From positions 291,311 through 355,310 of the forward strand of contig NC_049980.1 in NCBI RefSeq assembly GCF_000003815.2: a DNA stretch of 64,000 bases, given 5' to 3'. Positions 38,891-52,672 of this stretch are shown here, in pieces; position 1 is the stretch's first letter; every line of letters starts with the position of its first letter. The DNA is from Branchiostoma floridae (lineage: Eukaryota > Chordata > Leptocardii > Amphioxiformes > Branchiostomatidae). A program made the translations under genes and the position numbers. Under the pieces are notes generated by a model that saw only the letters and a program-made list of their open reading frames with translations, ran no database searches and was not told where the DNA came from.

Positions 38891-41181
38891 TAAATGAAGT
38901 GCACTTCGTCGTAGATACTGCTATGTATGTTCATAATATAGAGATTTATATACATAGAACGTAGACTCCCTCACTTTATACATATGAGTACACTGACAAA
39001 TTCATATTACTCATGCGTTTTCACAAACAGACTGCCAAGAATCGAGAAGAAGCCGAACTTCTGTCATAGATTAGACCCACTCGGCTGTGCAAAAATTAAT
39101 CTGATTTAATCGCGCTACTTACTCCATGCCCTACATTGCCGCTCCAAGCGGGGAGGGCCAGTTTAGCAATGGACAGCGTATTTTGTGTTACACATACCAG
39201 GCAGAAATGTATACTAAATGTCTTTATTCATTTATTCGTTAATACCATACTAGTATTTGTTTGTTTCAACGTGCAATTGTCGACTTTAAGGGCAAAAGTC
39301 TTCGGTTGTGTACGGGACTGCAATGGAGTTCTGCCCAGGCCGATCACATGATTAGTCCGATTCTTGTCAAACCAGTTTAACGATGCGACCATGCTATTGG
39401 GTGATTTATTATACACTTCTCAAACAGTGATGCATTGTTATAAGAACTGTGCAGTAACTGTACATGTAGATGCCTTTAATCAACAGATATATAGTCAGCG
39501 ATGAAGTATATGACTTCGTGCAGGTCTCCTATGATTAAATATAATTTTTTGACTTTTGCAACATCTGGATTGTACCACAGATAATTTTAGGCAACGCCGG
39601 CATGATGTAAGCTTTAGCTTTAGGCTTGTACAAGACTGCTTCTGTACCATCCAATCATTACACTACACGCTACAACAGTGATGTATTGTTTTGAGACACA
39701 TAATAATGATAACAGACTGCTTTTGTGTTCCTGTCCTGTTTTCACAGCTAGCATAGAGCACAGAAGCAGTCTGTAATTATTGTGTCATTCTGGGTCCACC
39801 CTGTGGCTGACAGATATGGTTGGACAATCCACAAGATTGCCCAGCCTAAGGCACACTTGTTTTATTGTTCTGTGTATCCCTGTCCGTCTGTGTGATATTT
39901 CTCCTTTACTTCTTCATTTCCGAACGCAGGTCAGACCCAGATGTGTATGAACCTTGAGTCAAGTGATAACAAGTCCAATGAAATGGTCAAAAGAATTGAA
40001 CGTTTTTGTTTTCTCTCCGTCTGCTTATATCTAGAGGCAGTATGTTGTGACCCTAGAAATGTGCTGTACACCTGCTCAACCTCAGTCTCAAACTTCAGCG
40101 AAACCACACTTTCAAACTTTATGGTACGGATAAGCGAAAACATACATTGATACTCTTTGACGTGTCTTTATATTCAGCACAGAAGCTGTATGTAATCATA
40201 GTGTTCTTCTGGGTTCGCCTTGTGGCTGGTAGATATAGGAGTAATTAACAAATGCCTCCATAATTGCGGTATGCTAATGATACACAGATCCCCGTAGTCA
40301 GCTCATCAACAACACTGTCCTTATAAAAAAATGGAACTTGAATAATAGTTCATGACTTGTTGCCAACTTGTTGATACCCTATCCTTCGTTAAAACCAAAA
40401 GGTAGCATTTTATAGGACCGTTTGGACTTGTTTGTAACATTTCAGTCTAAGTCAATCGAGAAGATATATGTATCATGTGCTTTTCATGACATACTGACCC
40501 AGGCTGTGAGCCAAAGAGGTCCCAATTAGCGTAGAAAAAAATCTCCCAATTTTTTTACACAATTCTTGCTTAGACTTATTATGGACAGGCTCCATTTTCA
40601 GACAAATCAAAATCCGATCTGCGACCAGTGTCCCCAAAATATTTTAAAACTGAATGAGGAAAAAAACAGATGGGCGGCATTACCCGTGACAATTACGTGG
40701 TCGAAGTCATTTGATCGGAAAGTGCCGTCGGCTCCACCATTCTTTTTTGTGTCGTGATTTACGATGACAATTGTTTTGTCTATATGTGTGAAGAACTGCC
40801 CAGAGCGATTGCATACCAAAGAACTGAGGTAACGTACAGTGCAAACTTTCTACTCTAGTAGTCGGCGAATCCAAACCCAACCCTGATAAAAACCTTTTTT
40901 CTGAACTGTCGTTCTTTTAAAGTAATGGTTTCGGTGAATGTAAACGTCGATGAGTTATTGGTGCGAGTCCGCACTTATTAAGGCACAAGAACGAGATAAT
41001 TACATGACTCTAGTAGAGGCAGCTTTCTTGGAAGGAGTGCCTTCTGTGATGCCCCCCTTAACAGGACATAGGGGCGGGGACGAGGGCTACTTTTTTGGTT
41101 GGACGAGTTGTGGTGCATTATGTTATGATCCACCCTGAGACTCGAGTGTGAATGTACCTCCTTTCAATCCAGAAATTCTAT

Positions 41182-41513
41182 AACCTGGAATCCCCTCTAC
41201 CGTGGATTGGTCAGGCTACCCTCAGGACAGGAGGGTCTTTCCACCGCCTGGGTAATTTTTTACACCCGGTAGGAGTTTTGCACTGTGGGAGTTAATTTTG
41301 CCATCCAAGGGAACTCAGTCTACCGTGGATTGGCCGGGCTACCATCGAGACAGGAGGGTTTTTCCACCGCTGGGGTAATCTTTCACACCCGGTAGGAGTT
41401 TTGCACATAGGGCAAAGTCTAACCGCGTGAAAATCCTACCGGGATGATTACCCCGGCGGCTGAGCGCTACGCTGGCCCCGTAGAGAGCCATGAGTAGACA
41501 GGATTCCTGGTTC
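41182..41513. mobile_element. 332-base insertion with 10-base target duplication
   Basis: Flanked by GAAATTCTAT on both sides (41172-41181 and 41514-41523). Copy B at about 47900 has a single GAAATTCTAT and no insert. The ends AACCTGGAATCC and GGATTCCTGGTTC are imperfect inverted repeats. The interior holds a tandem pair of about 155 bases (CTACCGTGGATTGG..AGGAGTTTTGCAC). Confidence 0.85.
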
Positions 41514-42984
41514 GAAATTCTATCGCTTGGATGGCTTGATTCTTTAAGGGTCTAGGTAATATTTACCGGAGGGGAGGGCTGGTGCAAAATGGGTCTGGTA
41601 AAGAAAAATTCGATGGCCCTCCCCCCGCCCCCCAATTTTTTTCAATAGCCACCCCCCAATTTTTCCTGGCCTTTTCCATTACACACACAGTCTGTCATGA
41701 AATAATATAGCAATAACGATAGCGGTAGTGTTGTTTGAACGGAACGACGATCGGGGTGTCGAGATCCGCGCGTCAACAAATTTGATTTACGCACGATGGA
41801 GTCCTGCTGGGGTATATTTCTCCAAAAGTTTTACAACAGCTGACTTTTCATTTTGATTGCATATACACAGACATGTAGCACTTGATGTTGTTACGCTTGC
41901 ACTGCACCAGTAATAAGACTAATACCTTGTCTGATATCACTTCTCCAATCTACGTGAAAAAAAGTCGTACTGGTAACGTTACGCAAGATGAAACTGAGCG
42001 TTTCTGCCAGACCGACTGCTATTATAAAGGCCATCCAGGGATCGGCCATCCAGGGCATGCTCCCCGGGAAATGTCGACATTATAGACCCTCTAAAACACA
42101 ATTTCCCGCATTCTGTGAGGTAAAGGTGGATTTTATGCGTCCACATTAACGCCGTCCTGGGTTGCTGTGCACATCCCCTGACATGAGGAAGATTGCAAGC
42201 AGAAATCCAGATGGACCCCCAAAAGCCAGTGGTACGGGCGCCCGTAGCTCTATTGTGTTTTGAACTGAGTGGTTTGACTAACGATGATATACCCAAACCC
42301 AGCAGGCCGGGTGTGTGTGTCCTCCTCTGCTAAAGAATACGTTAAGACTTGTTCGTGTGTCAAAGTCACAACTTTTACAAACTTCTTCTGCATGTTTCAA
42401 ATCGCTTGATGCACAAATCAAGTGACGGTAAAAGGGCGAGCAAGATATTTGCGCACAGCAACAAGCCAACATGGCACCACATCCTAGCGCTTGGCGCGAA
42501 ACTATAGTGCATCTTTTCCGGAGTATAGGATCGATGCATTACAAAAAACTCAAAACTGTAAATAAGAAGGTCTCTATAAAGTTCAGCTAATATCCGAGGC
42601 TGTTCTAGACCATTCCAATCCTACCGTTGCCTTAGAAAATGGGTGAGAATGGCGAAAAACTCGGGAACCCGAAAATGCCATCACCGACCGCCAGGCCTGA
42701 CCTCTGACCTCATGTAGTACAATTTCTTTGTGATAATCCCTGACAGGGTTGCGAGTTGCTTAATATCGATAAACTATTATCATAATCATAAAATCCTTAC
42801 GATTATAAATACCATATTTGATGTTCCCTTTAAGCGCATACCGCTCTAGGGTGTAAGCAGTCCCAGTCAAAACTTGTGGAGGAAAAAAGCCTTCTGATCT
42901 TTATGCGAATTGAGTCAGGTAGGCATAACAGCACTCGTCTAGGCTTCTAAAAGAATTTTGCCATTTTTGCACCCGAAACATGGA

Positions 42985-43165
42985 AGATGTCATCTCCAAG
43001 CAGATCCTATATGGTATCATGCGATTGTATCAAAAGCTGGCAGAGGAGTGAAGCCGACCTAAGAGTATATGCGACTGTTAGCGAAACACACTCATAGGCC
43101 GGCTTCACTCCTCTAACACCTTTTGCTATCTTATGCTACCGTAGGATCTGATTGGAGATAAAATG
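42985..43165. repeat. Foldback element, copy in duplication B
   Basis: Ends ATCTCCAAGCAGATCCTA and TAGGATCTGATTGGAGAT are inverted, with GAGGAGTGAAGCCG / CGGCTTCACTCCTC arms. Confidence 0.85.
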
Positions 43166-44062
43166 AAGTGCACTTCGTCGTAGATAATGCTATGTATGTT
43201 CACGATATAGAGACACTCTATTCATTTACATAGAAAAAAAACTCCTTCACTTTATACATATGAGTACAAATTCACATTGCTCATGGGTTTTGACAAACTA
43301 ACAAGAAGCGAGAAGCCGAACTTCTGTCATAGATTAGACCCACTCGGTTGTGCAAAAATTAACCTGATTTAATCGCGCTACTTACTTCACGCCCTACATT
43401 GTCGCGCCCAGCGGGGAGGGCCAGTTTAGCCCTGGACAGCGTATTGTGTGTTACACATACCAGGCAGAAATGTACACTAAATGTCTTTATTCATTTATTC
43501 GTTAATACCATACTAGTATTTGATTGTTTCAACGTGCATTTGTTGACTTTAAGGGCAAAAGTCATCGGTTGTGTACGGGACTTCAATTAAGTTTCTGCTC
43601 AGGTCGATAACATCATTAGTCCGATTCTTGTCCAACAAGTTAAACGATGCGACCATGCTATTGGGTGATTTATTATATAGTTCTCAAACAATGATGTGTT
43701 CTTTTTAGACACATAATAATGATAACAGACTGCCTTTGTGCTTCTGTCCTGTTTTCACAGCTAGCATAGAGCGCAGAAGCAACCTGTAATTATTGTGTCA
43801 TTCTAGGTCCACCCTGTGGCTGACAGATACGGTTGGACAATCCACAAAATTGCTCAGCCTAAGGCATACTTGTTATAATGTTCTGTGTATCCCTGTCCGT
43901 CTGTGTGATATTTCTCCTTTAATTCTTCATTTCCGGACGCAGGTCAGACCCAGATGTGTATGAACCTTGAGTCAAGAGATAACAAGTCCAATGGAATGGT
44001 CGAAAGAATCGGAACGTTTTTGTTTTCTCTCCGCAATTTAGGACTGGGTCCGCTCATATCTA

Positions 44063-46299
44063 CACTACAAAAAATGAATTTTCTTATCTTTCTTGTTTTT
44101 TCTTGAACAAAGAAAACTAATCTTTCAGCAAGAATATTATTCTGTATTCAAGAATCCCTGTTTTGAGAAAATTCAAGAAACCCATATTTTTCTTGTGCTA
44201 AGAATTTTTTTCTTATAGCTAATGGACCAAAACCTCTAGAATAGTTTTCTTGTGGTCAGAATCTATTTCTAACACATGCATGCTGAAGAATGAATTTCTT
44301 ACATCAAGAATGAATTCTTAATCTTGCATGAAGATTGAGGTTCTTGTATGAGGAATTACTTTCTGTCTGCAAGAGTAAATTTCTTATATGTAGTACAAGA
44401 ATCGCTTTCTTGCATGAAGATTGAGCTTTTTTGTGCCTGCAATGCCATTCTGTCTTCAAGACTAAATTTCTTGCAACTACAAACCTAGAATCAGTTTCTT
44501 ACACTAAGATTAACATTCTTATATAAAGAGTACAAACAACTCAATGTTAACATTTATGTCAATACATGATGGCAATCATATTTATTATCATCAATATGAT
44601 TCATACAAGTTTTGTGGTGTTTTCCTCGATTACTCATTCCTTACCAAAGATTGCAAAAATCAACCATTTTGTAACTACGCTTGCTTATTGACATTTTTTC
44701 CTGATACAGTACCGTGCAGCCAACTATAACTAATTGTCCTTATCTGAAACCATTAGAGCTACAATGTTGCCGTTGCTGTATTTATAATGAAGAATTCTCC
44801 TTGTTAAGGGCTTTGCCAAAGTTGAGATGGGAACATCCTCCTTGTACCAGTAGGTTTCTGAGCCTAGAACAACACACAAAGACCATGAATGATCATCAAT
44901 TCTTATATCGCCCCCCCTCCCCCTGTAAAGGCCAACATCTCTATACATTTCCTTCCTTATAAATATTATAGTCAATTCTTTGTATTTTGCAGAATTTCAT
45001 GCACTTTACTTACATATTCTGTAATTACTGTTTGGTTTTATGATAAACATCTACAGAAATAGTAGCTTTGGAAATCGTATTCCAAGTACGATGGCTAACA
45101 TACCTGCATGGGGGAGGGGGGCATCCGGCTTGGCCTTGGCTTCGGTAGCATTTTGAAACTCTAAAAAAGCTAGCCACGTTGTATGCAAGGTCCCACATGA
45201 TGCAGAAAATCGTCTTTACGAAACACATCATATTTGTTCCCTGTTAATGTAAGAACTAAAGGACATTTGAGGCAAAAAAAACTACAGAGCTGGAGCACTG
45301 TGACTTGCAACTGTGACTCCCAGTTCAAAATCGCAGCAAAGGATGATGGGAGTAATTTCCCATGATCCTTAGCAAAATGAAGAATCTTACTGCAAGAAAA
45401 TATTTCTTAACTCTCGTATTGGGAAAACAAAAGAAAATCAATGCTAGCTCAAAATCATTTTTCATATCTTGATGCTCCAATTGTTTAAACGTAGTTGTCA
45501 ATAATATAAGGAGAAAATTATACTTTTATTGTTTTCATTAAATATTATTAAGAAAAACGAGAATAATCTTTCTTAGATTTTCTTGATAAGAAACATAATT
45601 ATAACATTCAAGAATACTCTGCTAGTCATAGCTTGTTTCATAATTTCTTGTTTTTCTTATTAGTATTCAGTCAAGTGAGTTCTGAAAAAATATCTCCTTA
45701 CATATCATCAAGAAAAACAAGAAACGTCTTTTCTTAAACTTTATGGATAAAGATAACATTCAAGAACATTTAAGAATTTCATGCTAGTTATAAGTTGTTT
45801 TGCAATTTCTTGATTTATTTGCAGTATTTGCTCAAGAAACTGATTAAAAAACTATTGCATTTTCTTAAGTTATAACATGAAAACCAAGAATTACGTTTCT
45901 CGGACATTCTACATTGAGACAACAAGAAAGTTCAAGAATCTTATTCTGGTAAAAACAAATCCTAAAGAAAAAACTGGTATAAGGCAAGAATAATAATCTT
46001 CTGGATAGATTCTGCAATATTTTCCATTTGAACAAACAAGAAGCAAATCTTGTGTGAAGACTGGAAAAGAAAGTTCTACTTTAATTTCTTGAACATTCTT
46101 GCTCAGTGATCATTATATTAGAAATATTTTCTTCAGTTAAGAAAAAACAAGAATAGAAATCTTTGTGTAGGAATTAGCATACAAAGGTTTTACAGGAGGT
46201 TTCTTGCTTTTCTCAACCTTTCTTTATACAAGAAACTTTTTCTCTCCGTAAGAAAAAACAAGAAAAGAAGAAAAAGAAGAAAAAATATTTTTTGTAGTG
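44063..46299. mobile_element. 2.24-kb TTCTTG-rich non-autonomous element, TA target duplication
   Basis: Termini CACTACAAAAAAT (13 bases) are inverted. TA is present on both sides (44061-44062, 46300-46301), while the paralogous sites in copies A and C have a single TA (ATATCTAGAGG, ATATCTAGGGG). TTCTTG occurs about 13 times and CAAGAA about 19 times, concentrated in the two arms and nearly absent from 44.54-45.36 kb. No transposase. The TA duplication is typical of the Tc1/mariner superfamily, but the repetitive arms are unusual. Confidence 0.88.
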
Positions 46300-46724
46300 T
46301 AGGGACAGTATGTTGTGCCACAGAAATGCCCTGTACACCTGCTCAACCTTAGTCTCACACTGAACGAAGTTATGATAAACTTTGATTTCAGCCTAACCAC
46401 ACTATCAAACTTTATGGTACGCTTGAGCGGAAACATATATTGATACTCTTTGACGTTTCTTTATATTCAGCACAGAAGCTGTATGTAATCATTGTGTTCT
46501 TCTGGGTTCGCCTTGTGGCTGGTAGATATAGGTCCTGGAGTAATTAACAAATGCCTCCATAATTGCGGTATGCTAATGATACACAGATCCCCGTAGTCAG
46601 CTCATCAACAACACTGTCTTTATAACAAAAATGGAACTTGTATAGTTCATGACTCGTGCCAACTTGTCGATACCCTAACCTTCGTTAAAACCAAAAGGTA
46701 GCATTTTATTAGGACTGTTGGACT

Positions 46725-46886
46725 NNNNNNNNNNNNNNNNNNNNNNNNNNNNNNNNNNNNNNNNNNNNNNNNNNNNNNNNNNNNNNNNNNNNNNNNNNNN
46801 NNNNNNNNNNNNNNNNNNNNNNNNNNNNNNNNNNNNNNNNNNNNNNNNNNNNNNNNNNNNNNNNNNNNNNNNNNNNNNNNNNNNNN
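46725..46886. other. Assembly gap
   Basis: Run of N within duplication copy B; copy A covers the missing interval at about 40440-40600. Confidence 1.
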
Positions 46887-48449
46887 TCCTTTTTCAGACA
46901 AATCAAAATCGGTTTGCGTCCAGCGTCCCCAGGACATTTTAAAATTGAAGGAGGAAAACAACAGCAGATGGGTGGCATTACCCGTGACAATTACGTGGTC
47001 GAAGTCAACTACAGAGTACTTCAGCCAACTACACCGTACTTCAGTCAACTATGCCGTACTTACGCTTATGCCCCCTTTCCACTATAGGACGGCGCTCTTG
47101 CCGTGCTCTCTCTGCGACCTAAAACTTGACAGGTCGCTCAACGAATTCTATAGATAAGAAACGAATGTTTTTACATTTACTATGTTTTGTTGTATTCTCA
47201 ATCACACTGATTCATTTTGTATGATATACCAAGTGTAAAAGCGAAGGTTACACATATCCTATTTAGGTCGCAGTGAGAGCGCAGTGCGATGACGACGTAG
47301 CTTACTAAACTGGATCCGATACGGCTAAACTTCATGAAGTATACCTTAGTTGCCGGAAGTACGGCCTGACTCAACTACGTCGTAATAATCTACCTGACCC
47401 GAGGTACGGACTGACCAAGGAAGTTGAAAAGAGGAATGGTCTGTTCAAGCTAAGGGTTCAAGTTCCGGCCTGGCAAACTTGATATCATTAAACTGAAACA
47501 AGAATTAGAATGCCGTCACCAAGCAGTTGTTAGGGTGAGAGATTTAATGTGTTTTTTTAGTGACACTCAGGCTTCAATGTGTAACTTCTATGTTCAATGA
47601 ATGAAAACATTGTAGACTTGTACTAAATGTTAAGGACTCCATCCTGAGATTTATCAAAGTTATATTCTTTAAGAAGATTTTTAATGGTGCGAGTCCGCAC
47701 TTATTAAGGCACAAGAACGAGATAATTACATGTCTCCAGAAGGGACAGCTTTCTTGGAAGGAGTGCCTTCTGTGATGGCCCCCTTAACAGGACATATATA
47801 GGAGCGGGGACGAAGGCTACTTTTATGGTTGGAAGAGTTGTGGTACATTGTGTTTTGATCCACCTCGAGGCTCGAGTGTGAATGCACCTCCTTTCAATCC
47901 AGAAATTCTATCGCTTGGGTTGTGTGATTCTTTAAGGGGCTAGACGATATTTACCGGAGGGGAGGGCTGGTGCAAAATGGGTCTGGTAAAAAATTTAGAT
48001 GTTTTACAACAGCTGACTTTTCATTTTGATTACATGTAGCATACACAAACATGTAGCACTTGATGTTATTACGCTCGCACTATACAGATAGTGAGACAAA
48101 TACCTTGTCTGATATCACTTCTCCAATATACGTGAAAAAGTCGTACTGGTAACGTTAGGCAAGATCACGAAACTGAGCGTTTCTGCCAGACCGACTGCTG
48201 AGGCCGTCCGGGGATCTGAGAGCCGAAGGCCCGGCCGACCGGTCTAGAGGTCCCGGGCATGTTCCCCGGGAAATTTCTACATTTTAGACCCTCTAAAACA
48301 CAATTTCCTGCATTCTGTGAGGTAAAGATGGATTTTATGCGTCCACATTAACGCCGAGAAAGGCGGCCGTGAGGGGCGATTCCACGGCGATCTTTTCCAC
48401 TCCACATGTACGATATTTACACAAAGGAAAATAAATTAATGTTGTAGTT

Positions 48450-48598
48450 NNNNNNNNNNNNNNNNNNNNNNNNNNNNNNNNNNNNNNNNNNNNNNNNNNN
48501 NNNNNNNNNNNNNNNNNNNNNNNNNNNNNNNNNNNNNNNNNNNNNNNNNNNNNNNNNNNNNNNNNNNNNNNNNNNNNNNNNNNNNNNNNNNNNNNNNN
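48450..48598. other. Assembly gap
   Basis: Run of 149 N near the right end of duplication copy B. Confidence 1.
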
Positions 48599-48599
48599 G

Positions 48600-49760
48600 C
48601 CCATAGTGTCAGGAAAGTAAACATCGTAATGTTTTATCCCGTTGCCGTCCGGGAAACATTCCTTTTACAAAGAAACGATGCACGCAGGATTGACATTGAT
48701 ACCGATTTTAATTTCTACAGTGTTCGTAAACTTCGTGCGATCGTGGAATCACACGACTGAAGCGGATTCAGCAAATTTCCTATGGGGAGGGCGAACTATA
48801 TATATTGACGTTGTCGTAGGAGGTTTTGGGGCATGCTTCTCGGGAAAATTTTGAAATCTTGACTATCTGAAACAATCTTTCCTAAATTTTGATGGGTAAA
48901 ATTTGCTCTCAGACTAACTTAAGTTTAAAAAAGTCACACCTGATTACATATACAACCAACATAAATGCACAAGTCCTAATTAGTGTAGGGTTAGTACTAG
49001 TAGATTTTAAAAATCTCAGCCGAATGTTTTGAAATCTTCAAAACTGACAAAAGATTCGGCGCCGCATGGCAGGTCTGGAACGGGTCGGTTGGTGGTTGGC
49101 TGGTGTTCGGCACATTCGGGTTGTGTTCCGTTGTTGTTTTCGAGTAAAATTTAACCACGCCATACCCACTGCTGACTTACATGCAGCTTGTTGATAACCT
49201 ACCAACGACTCACACCAAAACCGAAGACAAATCTCTGCTAACTCCTTCCCAAGCAAATGACTATTACAAGGTCGTAGGCGAATCACCCTTGAACTTCACA
49301 CAACCCGACATCAAGCCAAAAAACACATAAATGCCGTATCTGTAATCCAAATTTAGTTACCTGGTGATGATTACAAAATAGAAGAAATGATTATTTTGAT
49401 TCAAACGAAAATGACCACTCTTAAAAAAACCGCTGATTATGTCCATTTCAAGTCGTGAGAGGGTTGGCAATCGGTTGGGAATCAGTCAGGAGAGATTCGG
49501 CAGTCTGCGGCTAGAGGTCGGGATTATTGGGAATAGGTTAAATAGCATTCGACACACAATGAGGAGTAAGTCATTTACTAGTCGGGATCGATAGTTAGGA
49601 CATGTTCGGGACATGAAAGGTGTGACCTAAAATGGTCAGATTGCTCCCGAACTATGCCGACCTGGGTCGGCTAAGAGTAGGCTAGTGTTCGGAAGCCAAG
49701 TTTGGCTATGTGTATCCAGGGCTTAAGGTTTAAATCTAACTGCTAATTTACTTCCGAGCA
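48600..49760. other. No gene recognised
   Basis: Short frames only, none with conserved features. GGTTGG/TCGG-rich stretches at 49080-49560 look like decayed repeat. Confidence 0.4.
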
Positions 49761-50310
49761 CCAGCCGACAATGATTACAGACAGCTTCTGTGCTATGAAA
49801 ACAAGTCAAAGAGTATCAATGTAGGTTTTCGCTCATCCGTACCATAAAGTTTGATAGTGTGGTTTCGCTGAAGTTTGAGACTAAGGTTGAGCAGGTGTAC
49901 AGCACATTTCTAGGGTCACAACATACTGCCCCTAGATATGAGCAGACCCAGTCCTAAATTGCGGAGAGAAAACAAAAACATTCCGATTCTTTAGACCATT
50001 TCGCTGGACTTGTTATCTCTTTACTCAAGGTTCATACACATCTCGGTAAAGGATGTAAAAGTAAAGGAGAAATATCACTCAGACGGACAGGGATACACAG
50101 AACAATATAACAAGTATGCCTTAGGCTGGGCAATTTTGTGAACTGTCCAACCATATCTATCAGCCCGGGGTGAACCCAGAATGACACAATAATTACAGGC
50201 CGCTTCTGTGCTCTATACTAGCTGTGAAAACAAGCCGGGGAGCACAAAAAACAGCCTGTTAATATTATGTCTTTCGGTGCCTGACAGATATGGTTACAAT
50301 TCACAAAATC
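49760..50310. repeat. Segmental duplication, copy C (inverted), part 1
   Basis: Reverse complement of about 39700-40150, e.g. CTGTACACCTGCTCAACCT read on the minus strand. It gives an empty site for the TTCTTG-rich element. Confidence 0.8.
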
Positions 50311-51140
50311 GCAAGCGTATCAGTAAGTCTATTAGTTTAGCACATTGAGTTCCCTGTTAAGATTCTGTTCCGGTCCACAATTTTTTGATAAACTCTCGGC
50401 TAGTTCCAAAATAAATGCCGTGTTTTTTTTTCGCTCGAAAAAAATCGGAGATACTTGTTACCATACAATCATTATTTTCTTCCTTAAAATGTTTGGATTT
50501 CAGTATCATTATATCAATCACGTTTTCCTTGCGAAGGGACGAGGAATGCATAATGGTGCTGTTTAGTCGAAAATTTGGGTGAGTCTAACATTTGTGTTAG
50601 GATTGCTGTTAAACTAGCTCAATAATATGTATAATCTTGGAGGTTTAACCTGCCCTTATCCATGAGAGAGTTCGCATGGGGGAGGCGGTACAAGGAGGTA
50701 ATACTAAGGATTGCCCATAACATATTTGATATTTGCTATTTATGTTATTAAAAAGATGTTGTCTTATTGCTGTTCAGTTATTCAATTCCTGATTTTATTT
50801 CTTACCCCTCCCCAATACCTTTAGGTACACTGATTTGGTTTGATATTGGATTTCTGTTAGCTTTGTTGTTTTGTTTATATAAATGCTACACTTTTTTCAC
50901 AAGTATGTTTGACTTATGCTATTTTGATTTTCTGTATGTATCTTGCATCATGGACTCCAAAAAGAACAGATTTAACTTGTTAAGTCTCATGGAGATATGC
51001 ATAAACAAAGGAACATATATAGTGCGGTGCTCTCATACATTCTTGGCTAGTTATATAGAAAGTTAGACTGTCTGGATTGTTTATGAATGTCAATAAAAAC
51101 AAAATCAAATGTCACAGCCACATGTTTTTTTTCCATTAGG

Positions 51141-51147
51141 TTTTATT
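51141..51147 (-). terminator. Polyadenylation signal of the secreted-peptide gene
   Basis: AATAAA on the minus strand (51147-51142), about 200 bases after the stop codon at 51343. Confidence 0.55.
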
Positions 51148-51342
51148 GAATAACCAGCGAGCACACAGTATTGAGCGAACACTCAATATGAACGCAGGAA
51201 ATACAACACAATGTTCAAAAGGATCATTACAAAACTGCGCTTTCACGATTGTTATTCATCAACCTAACGTGTAATCCTGGCCTTCTGGTGCCACTGAAAC
51301 CTCCGGTCTTCAGGCTGTCCGGTAGGCTGTTAGCGGTAGGAG

Positions 51343-52309
51343 TTAGCGTCTCCTGCGGGCATCTGTAAGTAAGGACATCAATCTTAGCAACAGGAAAATG
51401 CGAATGGCTCATACTATCTCAAGGAAAGCTTAGGACAGGAATGAAATCTTAGTACTACGTGTACAAGCAACTTCAAACAGAGTCGTCAAAATTGGATAAG
51501 ATATTTTACCTTTCTATGATGATGCTACGGNNNNNNNNNNNNNNNNNNNNNNNNNNNNNNNNNNNNNNNNNNNNNNNNNNNNNNNNNNNNNNNNNNNNNN
51601 NNNNNNNNNNNNNNNNNNNNNNNNNNNNNNNNNNNNNNNNNNNNNNNNNNNNNNNNNNNNNNNNNNNNNNNNNNNNNNNNNNNNNNNNNNNNNNNNNNNN
51701 NNNNNNNNNNNNNNNNNNNNNNNNNNNNNNNNNNNNNNNNNNNNNNNNNNNNNNNNNNNNTCTTCTTGACAATCATTAAGGAGGCAATGTCACATACTAG
51801 AGATCCTATAGGTCTACGTTCAAATTTCCAAACCGGTCTCGGCCGGGGAGCTCTCGAGAACAAGAAGCGTGATATAAGGGACACAAATCTTCAGATGCAA
51901 GAGGTATAGAGAATAGTCGTGGGGATTTTTTGTGTACATTTTTAAGTATACAATCATTTCTATTTGTCGTTACAAACAGCCCGACCGGCCCCGGTTTGGA
52001 AATGTGACGTTGGCATCAGCGGATGAAAAAAGAGCAAAAGAAAGTTTTAATTTCTTACTATCATCCTCCTCCTGACCAAGATCCTCCAGCTCCATCATCT
52101 GCTCAGCCTTCACGTCCTCCTGCAGATCAGCCAGATCGTCCAGGAGCTCCCTCGCCTCTTCCACGACCTCCATCACGGCCGCCTGGCCATCTACATAGCG
52201 GCGCCTCGAGCTCCGTCTCCGAGGAGCTCCAGCCCCGGAGTCATCAATCAGCATTGCGGCGACAACCATCGTCACAAGCAGCATGCAGACAAACAGCTTC
52301 ATGGTGTAG
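51343..52309 (-). CDS. Small secreted peptide precursor (87 residues), Arg-rich with acidic middle
   Basis: Exon 2 spans 52309-52059 (ATG 52302) after a TTTCTTTTCTC..ATTCAG acceptor and ends in phase 1 at GTAAGA. Exon 3 begins at 51362 after TTACTTACAG and reaches TAA at 51345-51343. The product has a signal peptide (MKLFVCMLLVTMVVAAML), a basic block APRRRSSRRRYVDGQ, an acidic helical stretch (about 32-80, many Glu/Asp/Leu) and ends NARRRR. Runs of Arg offer prohormone-convertase sites. The basic/acidic balance resembles precursors of cationic peptides (antimicrobial or neuropeptide), but I recognise no family. A longer unspliced frame to 51970 would bypass the donor and is less likely. The gap at 51531-51760 is in the intron. 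Confidence 0.65.
51531..51760. other. Assembly gap
   Basis: Run of 230 N in the intron of the secreted-peptide gene. Confidence 1.
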
Positions 52310-52672
52310 CTGAATATTGATGAGAAAAGAAACAGCCATGGTTAGTTTAATGATCACCGTGCGGAGTGTCGTTGTGAATCTGTCATCATACTTCATTGTT
52401 CATTACACAATCATTAGTGATCGGAACTTCTTGACAAACTTGTAGAAATACAAACAAAAAATGTACTAAATTGCATTTTATTTTCAGAGACTGACTGATC
52501 GTTGTTAAGAGCGGAGTGAAATTAAAATAGTCTAGCACTAAAACCACAAATGACAGATAGATACTGACAATTTGTGGCCAAAAACTAGATAAAGAGCGAT
52601 TCTCAGATGTATCTAATGTAACACCTGTACATGCACAGCAGAAAGAGTAGAATTGACTTGAACACTACTTAC

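Larger units (their letters stand above)
38150..42330. repeat. Segmental duplication, copy A
   Basis: Sequence from about 38930 to 42330 recurs in the same order and orientation at 43180-48360 (copy B). The part from 38150 to about 40150 recurs inverted at 49760-50310 and 52810-54065 (copy C). No complete gene is seen inside. Candidate frames such as the one at 39136 are repeated in all copies but lack family features. Confidence 0.8.
43180..48360. repeat. Segmental duplication, copy B
   Basis: Direct counterpart of 38930-42330, enlarged by the 2.24-kb element at 44063-46299 and by different sequence around 47010-47690. It contains two assembly gaps. Confidence 0.8.

Noticed and set aside
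39136..39351. A possible small gene conserved in three copies (39136, 43399, 52902)
   Set aside because: Conservation is explained by segmental duplication; the frame has no signal peptide, domain or splice support.
51970..52302. A 110-residue uninterrupted form of the secreted peptide
   Set aside because: A strong GTAAGA donor at 52058 and a matching acceptor at 51363 give a better supported 87-residue product.
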